DNA from: Pseudomonadota bacterium | GTDB lineage: Bacteria > Pseudomonadota > Gammaproteobacteria > Enterobacterales > Enterobacteriaceae | Direction: 5' to 3' | Length of the DNA stretch: 33,085 bases | NCBI GenBank assembly: GCA_023454395.1 | Contig: JAEYFY010000057.1 | Span: 1-33,085, forward strand | Part shown: positions 1 through 8,704 of the stretch, one piece after another | How the letters are laid out: each line of letters opens with the position of its first letter | Position numbering within the stretch: position 1 is the stretch's first letter | The notes under the pieces: generated by a model | Database searches by the model: none | Seen by the model: the letters and a program-made list of their open reading frames with translations, nothing else | What the model was told of the DNA's origin: nothing | Made by a program: the position numbers and the translations under genes

Positions 1-2174
1 AGGCAATGGATAAAGGATTTTATGCTTACTATTTACCTGGTGTAGGCACTCCTTTCCCTGAAATAAAAACCTATGAGTATTACAGTTCAGGATTAACTTT
101 TGCAACAGGTGGTCTAGCTCGTATAAACTGGGCACTGATTCAAATATACAATACGTTATATCATGCAGTGACAGGTGATAAATTAACCTTATCGAAAATG
201 CGCACATTGCAGTTAAATATGAATTCTTCGGAAAGTTATAACCCAACACGTATTTTATTTGAGCAATTTAGAACGATAAGAAATAAGATTATAAAAAATA
301 AACCCAAGTTCGTGGCTTTAAAGTTATATATCTATGGGTTTTCTCGTGGTTCAGCAGAAGCGAGAACATTTATATATTGGGTAGATAAATTTCTCACTTA
401 TATTTATACACAAGCACCACCATTACGACCATTAATGTTTCCCAAAGGAACTATCTATGGTATCCCTGTTTCAGTTGAGTTTTTAGGGCTTTTTGATACT
501 GTTGCAGCCGTTGGGTTAGCTAATGTTATGCCTATGTTTACCGGTCATAATGGCTGGGCTGATGGCACTCAGCAACTCCCAAAATCAGATTTAATTAAAA
601 ACTGTTATCATTTTGTGGCTGCTCATGAACAACGCCAATCCTTTGCTGTCGATTCGATACGTACACCTGAAGGAAACTATCCCCTTAATACCATAGAAGT
701 AATTTACCCTGGAATGCACTCTGATATAGGGGGGGGATATCCACCTGGAGATCAAGGTAAAGCTCTAGCTGGTCATGAAGAACTTATCTCTCAAATTACT
801 TTACATGATATGTATGCAGCCGCAATAGATGCAGGAGCACCTTTAGCGTTAAGCGAAGATTTTTTTTCATTATTACCTCAAGAGCAACAGAAAAAATATA
901 TATTTAGATTAATGAAACAATCCTCATTAAAAGAATTTAAAATATCTAAGTTATTAATTGATAAATTCAATATCTGGCGAGAACAAACCCTTCCCGAAAT
1001 AACAATAAAGCAAAAAAATAATAATATAAAATCATATATACCTAACCGTTTTATTACTGACGATATTGAAAGCGTTATTGAATGCCAACTTATTTTAATC
1101 ACAGCTTGGCGTATTGGACGTTATGCTTCCCCCCAAGACTCAGCAATGAATCTCACACAACAAGATTTTTTTAAAAATGCACCACAACATGCAGATATAG
1201 CAGTACAACCTTATGACTCAGAATTCAGTAAACAAGCAAGTAATGCAATAGCAAAAGAATATTGGGATGTAAATAAAAAAACAGCGGAGATTCGTGAAAA
1301 GAGAGAGAAAGAGCAAAAAAAACAAAGTGATATCAATAATTGGCAACCTTCACCTAAGCATATAGGTCCACCTTTATTTGATGCAACCAATTCAAGGGGA
1401 CAATTTTGGGAAGCATCCTTAGAATTTAAAGCTGATTATGAAGATATATCTCGGCCACCTCCTTTAATTGATACAAAACACCAAAAAGTAAAAAAAGTTT
1501 GTGAATCAATGAATTATTATCATTCAGATAATCCTTATTATATACCAGATAAAAAATGCGATTCACTTCCTGAATATAGTTTTCCAGTTAGTGTGGATAT
1601 TCAAGCAACTATACTACAAGAATTAGGTGGAGAAATTCAAGATTATGCATATTTAATTACATACCAAGATGAACGCAATGAATATTTGAGTCTAAAAGAA
1701 AAAAGTAAAAAATTATATTCTACTTTAAAAAGTACTTTAGTTAAAAATGATAAAGACTCTTATATAGGAAAAATAGTTGATCTGTTAGATAACCATATAC
1801 ATGATTCGAGAGCTTGGTTTATGCATTCTGAAAGTGGTATCAGAGAGCCTTTTAGTAGTTATTTCTTATCTCGTATGATTTATTTTGGAGAACATTGGAA
1901 TAAATCTATGCAATTGATTTCTAATAATGGATTAATTTATGGTATTAAAAATATAGAAAAAATTTATTATTTTTATTATTTACCAACTTATGGATTAAAG
2001 ATTTTAATAAAAGAAACAGGGATAGATGCTGAAATAAATGATAACGAACGACCAACTCCTACAAACAATATATTATATCAAATAAAAAAAATTGATAACT
2101 TAATTCAGCAAAATAAGATCCAAGAAACAAAAAATGCATTAAAAAAACACTTCACTGAAATAAATATCAATTAA
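1..2174 (+). CDS. tle1: Tle1-type T6SS phospholipase effector (DUF2235), copy A, 5' end cut by window
   Basis: The reading frame is open to the left edge. Its first visible Met (position 6) aligns with about residue 102 of the complete paralog at 6294, so roughly 100 N-terminal residues are missing, including the FFFDGTNNN block. Numbering from that Met, the alpha/beta-hydrolase nucleophile elbow GFSRG has Ser113, FDTVAAVG gives a candidate acid at Asp164, and HSDIGGGY gives a candidate catalytic His238. DUF2235 proteins in T6SS loci are Tle1 phospholipases injected into the periplasm of target cells (family knowledge). The core matches copy B closely up to the NK residues at 1899-1904, after which the tail (1905-2174) is unrelated, Lys/Asn-rich and without an obvious membrane segment. 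A run of eight G (729-736) lies in the IGGGY codons. The vgrG gene follows after 53 bp. By analogy with copy B, an immunity gene may lie just upstream, outside the window. Confidence 0.9.
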   Translation, partial: AMDKGFYAYYLPGVGTPFPEIKTYEYYSSGLTFATGGLARINWALIQIYNTLYHAVTGDKLTLSKMRTLQLNMNSSESYNPTRILFEQFRTIRNKIIKNKPKFVALKLYIYGFSRGSAEARTFIYWVDKFLTYIYTQAPPLRPLMFPKGTIYGIPVSVEFLGLFDTVAAVGLANVMPMFTGHNGWADGTQQLPKSDLIKNCYHFVAAHEQRQSFAVDSIRTPEGNYPLNTIEVIYPGMHSDIGGGYPPGDQGKALAGHEELISQITLHDMYAAAIDAGAPLALSEDFFSLLPQEQQKKYIFRLMKQSSLKEFKISKLLIDKFNIWREQTLPEITIKQKNNNIKSYIPNRFITDDIESVIECQLILITAWRIGRYASPQDSAMNLTQQDFFKNAPQHADIAVQPYDSEFSKQASNAIAKEYWDVNKKTAEIREKREKEQKKQSDINNWQPSPKHIGPPLFDATNSRGQFWEASLEFKADYEDISRPPPLIDTKHQKVKKVCESMNYYHSDNPYYIPDKKCDSLPEYSFPVSVDIQATILQELGGEIQDYAYLITYQDERNEYLSLKEKSKKLYSTLKSTLVKNDKDSYIGKIVDLLDNHIHDSRAWFMHSESGIREPFSSYFLSRMIYFGEHWNKSMQLISNNGLIYGIKNIEKIYYFYYLPTYGLKILIKETGIDAEINDNERPTPTNNILYQIKKIDNLIQQNKIQETKNALKKHFTEININ
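729..736 (+). repeat. G8 homopolymer inside the tle1 copy A active-site codons
   Basis: Eight consecutive G residues encode the Gly-Gly-Gly of the HSDIGGGY motif (codons GGG GGG GGA). The paralog at 6294 encodes the same glycines with a shorter run. The tract is seen directly; its proneness to slippage is inference. Confidence 0.9.
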
Positions 2175-2227
2175 TATTTTTAACTCAAGGGTAAATACAG
2201 AAAGTTTGTTAATAATAAACAAACGGG

Positions 2228-4648
2228 ATGTATTTATATCATTCAGCTATGAATTTTAAAAAAACAACTCAAGCTCTACTTAACGGACAAAATCGCTATC
2301 ACCTTAATGTACAAGATTGTGATAATTTATTTGATGTCGAACATTTCACGGGCCGTGAAGCAATTAGCGATACCTATCATTATCAAATTACCTTTACCTG
2401 CCAAGCGCCAGATTTACAACCACAACAACTGCTGCGTCGTAGTGCAACATTATCCTTTACACCGCCCATCAATAGCATGATGGATTTAATCGACCAAGAG
2501 CCTATCACCAAGCAAGTTCATGGTGTTGTCACACAATTTCGTCGTCTATCTGGATCTGTCGATGAAGCCCGTTATCAATTAGTCATTGAACCCGTATTTG
2601 CCTTATTACGTCATCAAATTCGCTCTCATCGCTTTTTCCTTAATCAGTCAGTCCCTGATGTAGTCAGCCAGATTTTACGTGAGCATAATTTTAAAGATTG
2701 GGAGTTTGAATTTACACTGAAAAATGAATATCCCAAACGGGAACAAATCAACCAATATAATGAAAGTGACCGCCAATTTATTGAACGACTATTAAGCGAA
2801 GTCGGTATTTTTTATTCGTTCTATTTGCAAGATCAAACACAAACCGAAGTTATTCGTTTTGCCGATCGCCAAAGTGCTTATACCTTTGATAAAACACTGC
2901 CTTTAAATAGCCCATCAGGCATGAATGATAATCACCAAGAAAGTGTGTGGGGATTATCATTGCATCATCAAGTGGTTGAACAAAATGTCTTAACCAAGGA
3001 CTACAATCATCGACAAGCACAAGATACCTTGATTTCAGCAGTAACGGATATGACGCGTGGCGAAGGGGATGAAACCCATTATGGTGAAGTTTATCATTAC
3101 CAAGCAAGACATCTTACTCGTGGTGATAAACTCACACCTGAAGCAGAAACCGCCAATTTTTGGGCGCGTCTTGATCATGAGCGTTTTTTAACTCGTCAAA
3201 CGCGCTTAAAAGGTGAGAGTAATGCAGATTTTCTCTCTCCATTACAAGTGCTGACCATTACCGATAATACCATTACTTCATCACTTCCTTCTGTATTTCA
3301 ATCGCCGATTTTAATCACTCGCTTACGCTTTAGTGGTGGTCGAGAAAAAGCGCTACAAGTGCGTTTTAATGCCGTACCTTACAGTGAAACCCTTTGCTGG
3401 CGACCTGCTGTTAAGCCTCGTCCTATTATCACAGGCACACTCACTGCACGTATTACCAGTGCTAAAGATAACGATATTTATGCGCATCAAAATGAAGACG
3501 GTTTTTATTGGGTAAAATTTGATGCCGACCGTGATGAAAAACTGATGGGTTATGAAAGCATGCCAGTGCGCTTGGCAAAACCTTATGCGGGTGACACTTA
3601 TGGAATGCACTTTCCATTAATTCAAGGTACGGAGGTCGCCATTGCTTTTCATGAAGGCGATCCTGACAGACCTTATATCGCCCATGCGCTTCATGATTCG
3701 CGTCATCCCGATCATATCACTGACAGAAATAACACACGTAACGTTATTCGTACTCCGGCAAATAATAAACTACGAATGGAAGATAAGCGTGGGGAAGAAC
3801 ATATCAAAATCAGCACAGAATATGGGGGAAAATCTCAATTAAATTTAGGTCATATTGTTGATGCTAACCGTGAGAAACGTGGTGAAGGTTTTGAGTTGCG
3901 CACTGATAGTTGGGGGGCGATAAGAGCAGGTAAAGGATTATTTATTAGTGCAGATAATCAAGCAAGAGCAGATGGTGAAGTGCTGGCGATGGGATCTGCA
4001 ATATCATTAGTTAAGGGTGCAATAAGTCAGCTAGACGATTGCAGAGAAATTACTCAAGCACATCACAATCTCCAGCCAGAAAAAGAAGGGTTAGATAATC
4101 TTTTAAAAAATACCGATAAACTAATATCACCTTCTATTTTAATGCACGCACCAGAAGGAATTGGCATTGTAACTAATGAAACACTACTGATGCAAAGTGT
4201 TGAAGCTCTCTACGCTCAAACTAAAGGTGAAATGCACCTATCAAGTACACAGAAAATAGCAGTGAATGCATATCAACAAATCTCAATGTTGTCTCAAAAA
4301 GAAGGTGTACGCATTGTCTCAGGAAAAGGACCTTTTGAATTAGAATCGCATGGCGATATCTTTGAAGCAACAGCACTTAAAGATATTACCGTACAATCAA
4401 CTCAAGGTCATATCCAGTTAACTGCTAAAAACGGGATTACTTTAGGCTGCGGCGGTGGATATATTAAAATAATGCCTGATGGCCAAATTGAAATCCACAC
4501 ACCGAGTCGTTTAAGCCTAAAAGGGCAGCATATTTGGAGTGAACCTGCGAGTGAAGATTTCCCATTGCCTGACCTTCCTCAATCTGTTTGTAAAGAGTGT
4601 TTAAAGAAAGCTCAAGAAAATGCTATGGGAGTCGCCATCCGTGAATAA
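2228..4648 (+). CDS. vgrG: VgrG spike protein (TssI) with DUF2345 extension
   Basis: This 806-residue protein is the trimeric spike on the Hcp tube. The N-terminal gp27-like base runs from about residue 20 to 390 (NLFDVEHFTGREAIS opening, VHGVVTQFRRL, QYNESDRQFIERLL). The gp5-like OB region follows (about 400-500; GFYWVKFDADRD, PYAGDTYGMHFPLIQGTEV, HEGDPDRPYI), then a DUF2345-type beta-rich extension (about 550-770). The start is uncertain: Met at 2228 has only a GGG directly against it, and a second in-frame ATG at 2249 (MNFKKT) is about as plausible. GC content drops sharply in the last third. The 3' end overlaps the DUF4123 gene, which fits a dedicated spike-adaptor-effector module. The short C-terminal tail after the beta region, with two Cys (VCKECLKK), is a candidate adaptor contact. 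Confidence 0.96.
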   Translation: MYLYHSAMNFKKTTQALLNGQNRYHLNVQDCDNLFDVEHFTGREAISDTYHYQITFTCQAPDLQPQQLLRRSATLSFTPPINSMMDLIDQEPITKQVHGVVTQFRRLSGSVDEARYQLVIEPVFALLRHQIRSHRFFLNQSVPDVVSQILREHNFKDWEFEFTLKNEYPKREQINQYNESDRQFIERLLSEVGIFYSFYLQDQTQTEVIRFADRQSAYTFDKTLPLNSPSGMNDNHQESVWGLSLHHQVVEQNVLTKDYNHRQAQDTLISAVTDMTRGEGDETHYGEVYHYQARHLTRGDKLTPEAETANFWARLDHERFLTRQTRLKGESNADFLSPLQVLTITDNTITSSLPSVFQSPILITRLRFSGGREKALQVRFNAVPYSETLCWRPAVKPRPIITGTLTARITSAKDNDIYAHQNEDGFYWVKFDADRDEKLMGYESMPVRLAKPYAGDTYGMHFPLIQGTEVAIAFHEGDPDRPYIAHALHDSRHPDHITDRNNTRNVIRTPANNKLRMEDKRGEEHIKISTEYGGKSQLNLGHIVDANREKRGEGFELRTDSWGAIRAGKGLFISADNQARADGEVLAMGSAISLVKGAISQLDDCREITQAHHNLQPEKEGLDNLLKNTDKLISPSILMHAPEGIGIVTNETLLMQSVEALYAQTKGEMHLSSTQKIAVNAYQQISMLSQKEGVRIVSGKGPFELESHGDIFEATALKDITVQSTQGHIQLTAKNGITLGCGGGYIKIMPDGQIEIHTPSRLSLKGQHIWSEPASEDFPLPDLPQSVCKECLKKAQENAMGVAIRE

Positions 4649-5423
4649 TACATTGCAAGCACCCTCAAAAGAAATAACAACACAGTGGATAAAACAATTA
4701 AAATTGATCTCAGAAAAAACGCATTTAGATTATATTGATATTATTATTGATCAAGCAGGACTAGAGAACCCTATTGTTCCAGCGTTAATCAAAATGGATA
4801 ATGATATTAGATGGTTTTCTCTTTTCACTAATATGCCAGAAGAAGGCTTTTTGGAACAAGCTCCTCTACTTATCCGTATTGAGTGGAATAAAAGTACACA
4901 CTTAATTTTATTAGAAGAGCTGTTTGAACTACTTTACTCAGAACCTCGACTATTAATCACATCATCCCCTCTTCCGTTTAATATGTTATCTACATTTTTA
5001 CTTTCTCTTGCAGAAATTGAATGGGGTTTTAAATCTTGCTTACTTCGCTATTATGATACACGAGTATTTCCAACATTAATAAAAGATATTCTTACACCTG
5101 AGCAAAAAAAATTTTTTACTGATATTACTTTTATTTGGGGGTGGTTGGATAGAGACAATGATATGACTTGGTTATTAGGGAGTTATCATCCAGAAATTGA
5201 AGATAAGCTTTTTCCAATAATGCAATTTAACGATGAACAAATTAATAAAATTGGCTGTATAAGTGATGCCGAGGAATTAAGAGCATATTCTGAATTTAAT
5301 AACATATCGATAACTAAAGAAGAAAATTTTAATTATTTATACTCCCTTGCTATTCAAGCCAATAATAGTGATTATTTAGGTACCGTAGAAGAGTATATTC
5401 GAAAACACTCCTTTGATAATTAA
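4620..5423 (+). CDS. DUF4123 effector adaptor/chaperone (Tap/Tec type)
   Basis: A 267-residue protein with the DUF4123 pattern: an Asp-rich N-terminal stretch (DYIDIIIDQAG), a central WFSLF / EQAPLLIRIEW core and a later FFTDITFIWGWLDRD segment. DUF4123 proteins load a specific effector onto VgrG or PAAR and are usually encoded just downstream of the vgrG they serve. That is the arrangement here: the frame overlaps the end of vgrG by 29 bp if the ATG at 4620 is used. A GTG at 4641 is an attractive alternative start, with GGGAG at 4627-4631 nine bases upstream and an 8-bp overlap. The likely clients are the Tle1 lipases on either side (inference from position). The coding sequence is markedly AT-rich compared with the first two thirds of vgrG. 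Confidence 0.88.
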   Translation: MLWESPSVNNTLQAPSKEITTQWIKQLKLISEKTHLDYIDIIIDQAGLENPIVPALIKMDNDIRWFSLFTNMPEEGFLEQAPLLIRIEWNKSTHLILLEELFELLYSEPRLLITSSPLPFNMLSTFLLSLAEIEWGFKSCLLRYYDTRVFPTLIKDILTPEQKKFFTDITFIWGWLDRDNDMTWLLGSYHPEIEDKLFPIMQFNDEQINKIGCISDAEELRAYSEFNNISITKEENFNYLYSLAIQANNSDYLGTVEEYIRKHSFDN

Positions 5424-5470
5424 ATTATTAATATTAATATTTTTAAATTACCCCTTAGAAAGAACATAAA

Positions 5471-5728
5471 ATGAAAAAGATAATTAGAGTTGGAGATACC
5501 TTAAATCCTTATGGTGGAAAAGTGATGACAGGAAGCTACTTAGCGTATGGGAAACCTGTGGCTTGTATTGGTGATACTGTTGTTTGTAATAAACATGGTG
5601 AAAATAAAATTATCGAAGGAGCGACAAACTCAATAATAAATAAAAAAGCAATTGCATTAGATGGGCATCATTGCGCTTGTGGCTGTACTTTAATAAGTTC
5701 CCTTTCTAATATAAATATAAAATCATAA
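5471..5728 (+). CDS. PAAR-domain spike tip protein
   Basis: An 85-residue stand-alone PAAR protein. It begins with the typical KKIIRVGDTLNPYGGKVMTG turn, followed by GKPVACIGDTVVCNKHG and the DGHHCACGCTLISS ending, whose His and Cys residues fit the metal site at the tip of the PAAR cone. PAAR proteins sharpen the VgrG trimer and can link to effectors. It has no extension domain, so it is structural or a docking platform rather than a fused effector. It lies 47 bp after the adaptor gene and 50 bp before the DUF3304 gene, within the same module. The Shine-Dalgarno is weak (AGAAAGAA upstream of the ATG). Confidence 0.92.
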   Translation: MKKIIRVGDTLNPYGGKVMTGSYLAYGKPVACIGDTVVCNKHGENKIIEGATNSIINKKAIALDGHHCACGCTLISSLSNINIKS

Positions 5729-5778
5729 ATTAATTATTTATACTCCATCATTATTTTATAATAAATAAAGTAGGTAAT

Positions 5779-6309
5779 ATGATTAAATTAAAACGAATAT
5801 TATTAATTCTAGCCTATTCCTTTTTTCTTTCTGGTTGTGCCAATGCCGGCTCTTGGAGTACGAAACCCAAAAACCCGATGTTAGGAGCAGGGCTTCAAGG
5901 CTATAACCACACTCAATACAGTATCACCGGTTTTTCGATCAATGAAGGTTACGGTAGTATTGGTGGCACCGTCTGCTGTGTAATGATCCCTGAAAAATGG
6001 CACCCTAATTTAATCGCACATATTCAATGGAATAAAGTAGATAAAAATAATTTACCCTTCCCGGCACCTAACTTTAACGAAGTAGAAGCCTATCGTCAGT
6101 GGAAGCAAAAGCTACACGATAATACCTCAAGCCACGAAGCCTGGGTGCCTATTCCACAATATGATAAAGAAGTGTGTGGTGTCGATATCCACTTTTTACC
6201 TTGTAATGAGGTGAAAATTACCACATCTTGCTATAGCTATGGTGATCCTGAATACCCAATTAATGAGCCTCATAATATGAAGGAGCCAGCCGTATGTTCG
6301 AAGAAATAA
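5779..6309 (+). CDS. DUF3304-type lipoprotein, probable Tle1 immunity protein
   Basis: A 176-residue lipoprotein. A short signal with lipobox FLSGC puts the lipidated Cys at residue 20, followed by Ala-Asn (no Asp at +2), so outer-membrane, periplasm-facing placement is expected. The mature part carries YNHTQYSITGFSIN, GGTVCCVMIPEKW and a Cys-rich C-terminal half, the DUF3304 pattern as I know it. DUF3304 lipoproteins recur next to DUF2235 lipases in enterobacterial T6SS islands, and the periplasm is where Tle1 acts, so immunity is the best guess (inference). The gene end overlaps the start of tle1 copy B by 16 bp, and the AAGGAG for tle1 (6280-6285) lies inside this gene, so immunity would be translated first and the toxin coupled to it. 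Confidence 0.8.
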   Translation: MIKLKRILLILAYSFFLSGCANAGSWSTKPKNPMLGAGLQGYNHTQYSITGFSINEGYGSIGGTVCCVMIPEKWHPNLIAHIQWNKVDKNNLPFPAPNFNEVEAYRQWKQKLHDNTSSHEAWVPIPQYDKEVCGVDIHFLPCNEVKITTSCYSYGDPEYPINEPHNMKEPAVCSKK

Positions 6310-8648
6310 AAGCAGATCCAGTTTGGGTGCCTAATCATTTTCCTGATGATGGGCGACTAGGATTATCTCAACAACAAATAGAAAATAATTATAAAACACG
6401 AGAAGAAGAGAAACGAAATCATAATTCCAGTCTTGCTGGTGTAAAAAATAATTGCTGTCGTAATTTACATATCAGTTTCTTTTTTGATGGCACCAATAAT
6501 AATCGAGATAAAGATATGAAGGCTAAGCCTAAAACAGCCACCAATATTACTCGATTATTTGAAGCCACCAATGAAGATGAAAACAATCCTAATAAAAAAG
6601 AAAGAGAATATTTTAAATATTATATGCCTGGTGTCGGAACAGCATTTCCTGAAATAGCAGAATATAATTTCACTAATACGGGGTTAATATTTGCAACAGG
6701 TGGTGAGAATCGTATTAACTGGGCTTTATTAATGCTAGCCAATACATTAAACGTAGCTTCTGGCAATAAGAGATTAAATATATCTGAATGTAGAACACAT
6801 TTAAACGATATGGCGACCCCCACATACCTTCCTATTAGTGGTAAAGGTCGGCGCCGTGCAGTTATTCATTCTTTAATTAATAAAAAAGAGATTATTGAAG
6901 GGTTACAGCTTAAACCTAAAACATTAGCGATTAAACTTTATGTTTATGGTTTCTCTCGTGGTGCAGCGGAAGCAAGAACCTTTGTTAATTGGGTGACTCA
7001 ATTATTTGATACCCCAAAAGATGCAGATAAACCTATTCAGCAATTATGTGGTATTGACGTAAAAGTCGAATTTATCGGCATTTTAGATACCGTACCCTCT
7101 GTGGGTATAGTGCACTTAGCGCCCTTCTTTTCGGGCCATATGGATTGGGCAAATGACACTCAACAACTCCCTAATGAAAGGCTATTTCCTCGTTTTATTA
7201 AATGTTGTCGTCATTTTATTTCTGCCCATGAACAACGTTTTTGTTTTCCATTAGACACAATAAGGCGTCCTTATGTTTGGGATAATAAAGATAACAAACA
7301 TGGTTATTATCCTAAAATATCTGATATTGAAGAAGTGGTTTACCCTGGTGTTCACTCTGATATTGGAGGGGGATATTTGGTCGGTGATCAGGGTAAGGCA
7401 TTTGAAGATCCTTCCATGTTAGTTTCACAAATCGTCTTACATGATCTCTATCTTTCAGCATTTCAAGCTGGCTCCCCCCTTAATATAGCGGTTCGATCTC
7501 CATTAACAATTTCAAAAAAGAATATGAGTGAACCAGTAGAACCAGAAATTCTCAATTTATTTGAAATAAACCCAACCTTAATTCAACGCTTTAATGCTTG
7601 GCGAAAAATCACCTTAGGGTTACCACCCGTCGCTACCACCAATTTCTCAGGAAGATTCAATGCTTGCCGTGCAAATATGTCATTAGAAAAAATAGTGGAA
7701 TTACAAATGGCATGGATGACGGCTTGGCGTATTGATAGATATGCCGATATGAATCTCTTTAATCAAGATTTTTATAAAAATGCATTACAACATAAAACTG
7801 AACAGATCAAAGAAGATAAAAAAACATGGGAAACTACTAAAGGTAATATAAAAAAAGCACAAAACGAAAAAATAAAAAATGGTACAGACACCCTTTCACT
7901 AGGAGATCTTGTGGGACCTCGTATTTATGAACCCATGCTAGGTAAAACACAATTAAGAGAAGCAGCTGAAGAGTTTAAAGCTGACTATTATAATGGGCGA
8001 AGAGAAGTTCGAAATTGGAAACAGTTTTCTCTCGATAATTTATTAACTAATATAATGTGCTTATTAAATACTGATGATGAAAAAGCTGAATATTTTTATA
8101 TGAAGAAAAGTGGTGATGATATTTATCAAAAAGGTGAAGGATTCCCTCTATTTAAAAAAAATAATACGCCTGATCCAGATAAATTATTAACAAGAGATTT
8201 ATTTGATAACCAATTTCATGATTCTCGTGCTTGGTTTATGCATGATGCATTACAATCTAGAGAACCTTGGGCAAGCTATTTTAGCTATAGAATGATTTAT
8301 GCGGGTAGCGAAACTAATAAATTTTTATCACCTGTTGCGATAGCAGGGAAAGTAATCGGCATAGCAACATTTGTTGGAGGTATGGCATATGTAGTTAGGC
8401 AAAAAAGCATTAAAAACGCGTTAGGTACTTTTGCGGGTACATTAGGCGTTATGTCAATGGAATATGAAGTGGTAAATGCGATAACTGGATTAGCATTACC
8501 AATTAATCCAGAGGATATTAAACCTACTAAAAATGCAGGTCCTGTACAATCAATTGCAGTAGCCCAATCAGTTATCGAACAAACACAAGGTGTTATTAAT
8601 AGTTTGAATCAAATTATTGATACAAAAAAAATCTTACAGATTGCTTAA
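6294..8648 (+). CDS. tle1: Tle1-type T6SS phospholipase effector (DUF2235), copy B, complete
   Basis: This 784-residue protein is the complete version of the family. The N-terminal block FFFDGTNNN lies near residues 62-70 and YYMPGVGT at 109. The nucleophile elbow GFSRG has Ser221, LDTVPSVG gives a candidate acid at Asp265 and HSDIGGGY gives a candidate His354. Conserved later blocks are RIDRYA, EFKADY and HDSRAWFMHDA near residue 640. After residue 676 the sequence diverges from copy A: residues about 679-701 form a Gly/Ala-rich hydrophobic segment that could insert in a membrane, and the tail ends in a Gln/Ile-rich helix. Expected activity is phospholipase on prey membranes (established for Tle1). 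The start is fixed by AAGGAG (6280-6285) with 8-base spacing. It overlaps the putative immunity gene by 16 bp. Confidence 0.93.
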   Translation: MFEEIKADPVWVPNHFPDDGRLGLSQQQIENNYKTREEEKRNHNSSLAGVKNNCCRNLHISFFFDGTNNNRDKDMKAKPKTATNITRLFEATNEDENNPNKKEREYFKYYMPGVGTAFPEIAEYNFTNTGLIFATGGENRINWALLMLANTLNVASGNKRLNISECRTHLNDMATPTYLPISGKGRRRAVIHSLINKKEIIEGLQLKPKTLAIKLYVYGFSRGAAEARTFVNWVTQLFDTPKDADKPIQQLCGIDVKVEFIGILDTVPSVGIVHLAPFFSGHMDWANDTQQLPNERLFPRFIKCCRHFISAHEQRFCFPLDTIRRPYVWDNKDNKHGYYPKISDIEEVVYPGVHSDIGGGYLVGDQGKAFEDPSMLVSQIVLHDLYLSAFQAGSPLNIAVRSPLTISKKNMSEPVEPEILNLFEINPTLIQRFNAWRKITLGLPPVATTNFSGRFNACRANMSLEKIVELQMAWMTAWRIDRYADMNLFNQDFYKNALQHKTEQIKEDKKTWETTKGNIKKAQNEKIKNGTDTLSLGDLVGPRIYEPMLGKTQLREAAEEFKADYYNGRREVRNWKQFSLDNLLTNIMCLLNTDDEKAEYFYMKKSGDDIYQKGEGFPLFKKNNTPDPDKLLTRDLFDNQFHDSRAWFMHDALQSREPWASYFSYRMIYAGSETNKFLSPVAIAGKVIGIATFVGGMAYVVRQKSIKNALGTFAGTLGVMSMEYEVVNAITGLALPINPEDIKPTKNAGPVQSIAVAQSVIEQTQGVINSLNQIIDTKKILQIA

Positions 8649-8704
8649 ATTATTATTAACCATATTTATTTAAATTCTATCTTTAAAAAATCAGGAGAAT
8701 TTTC

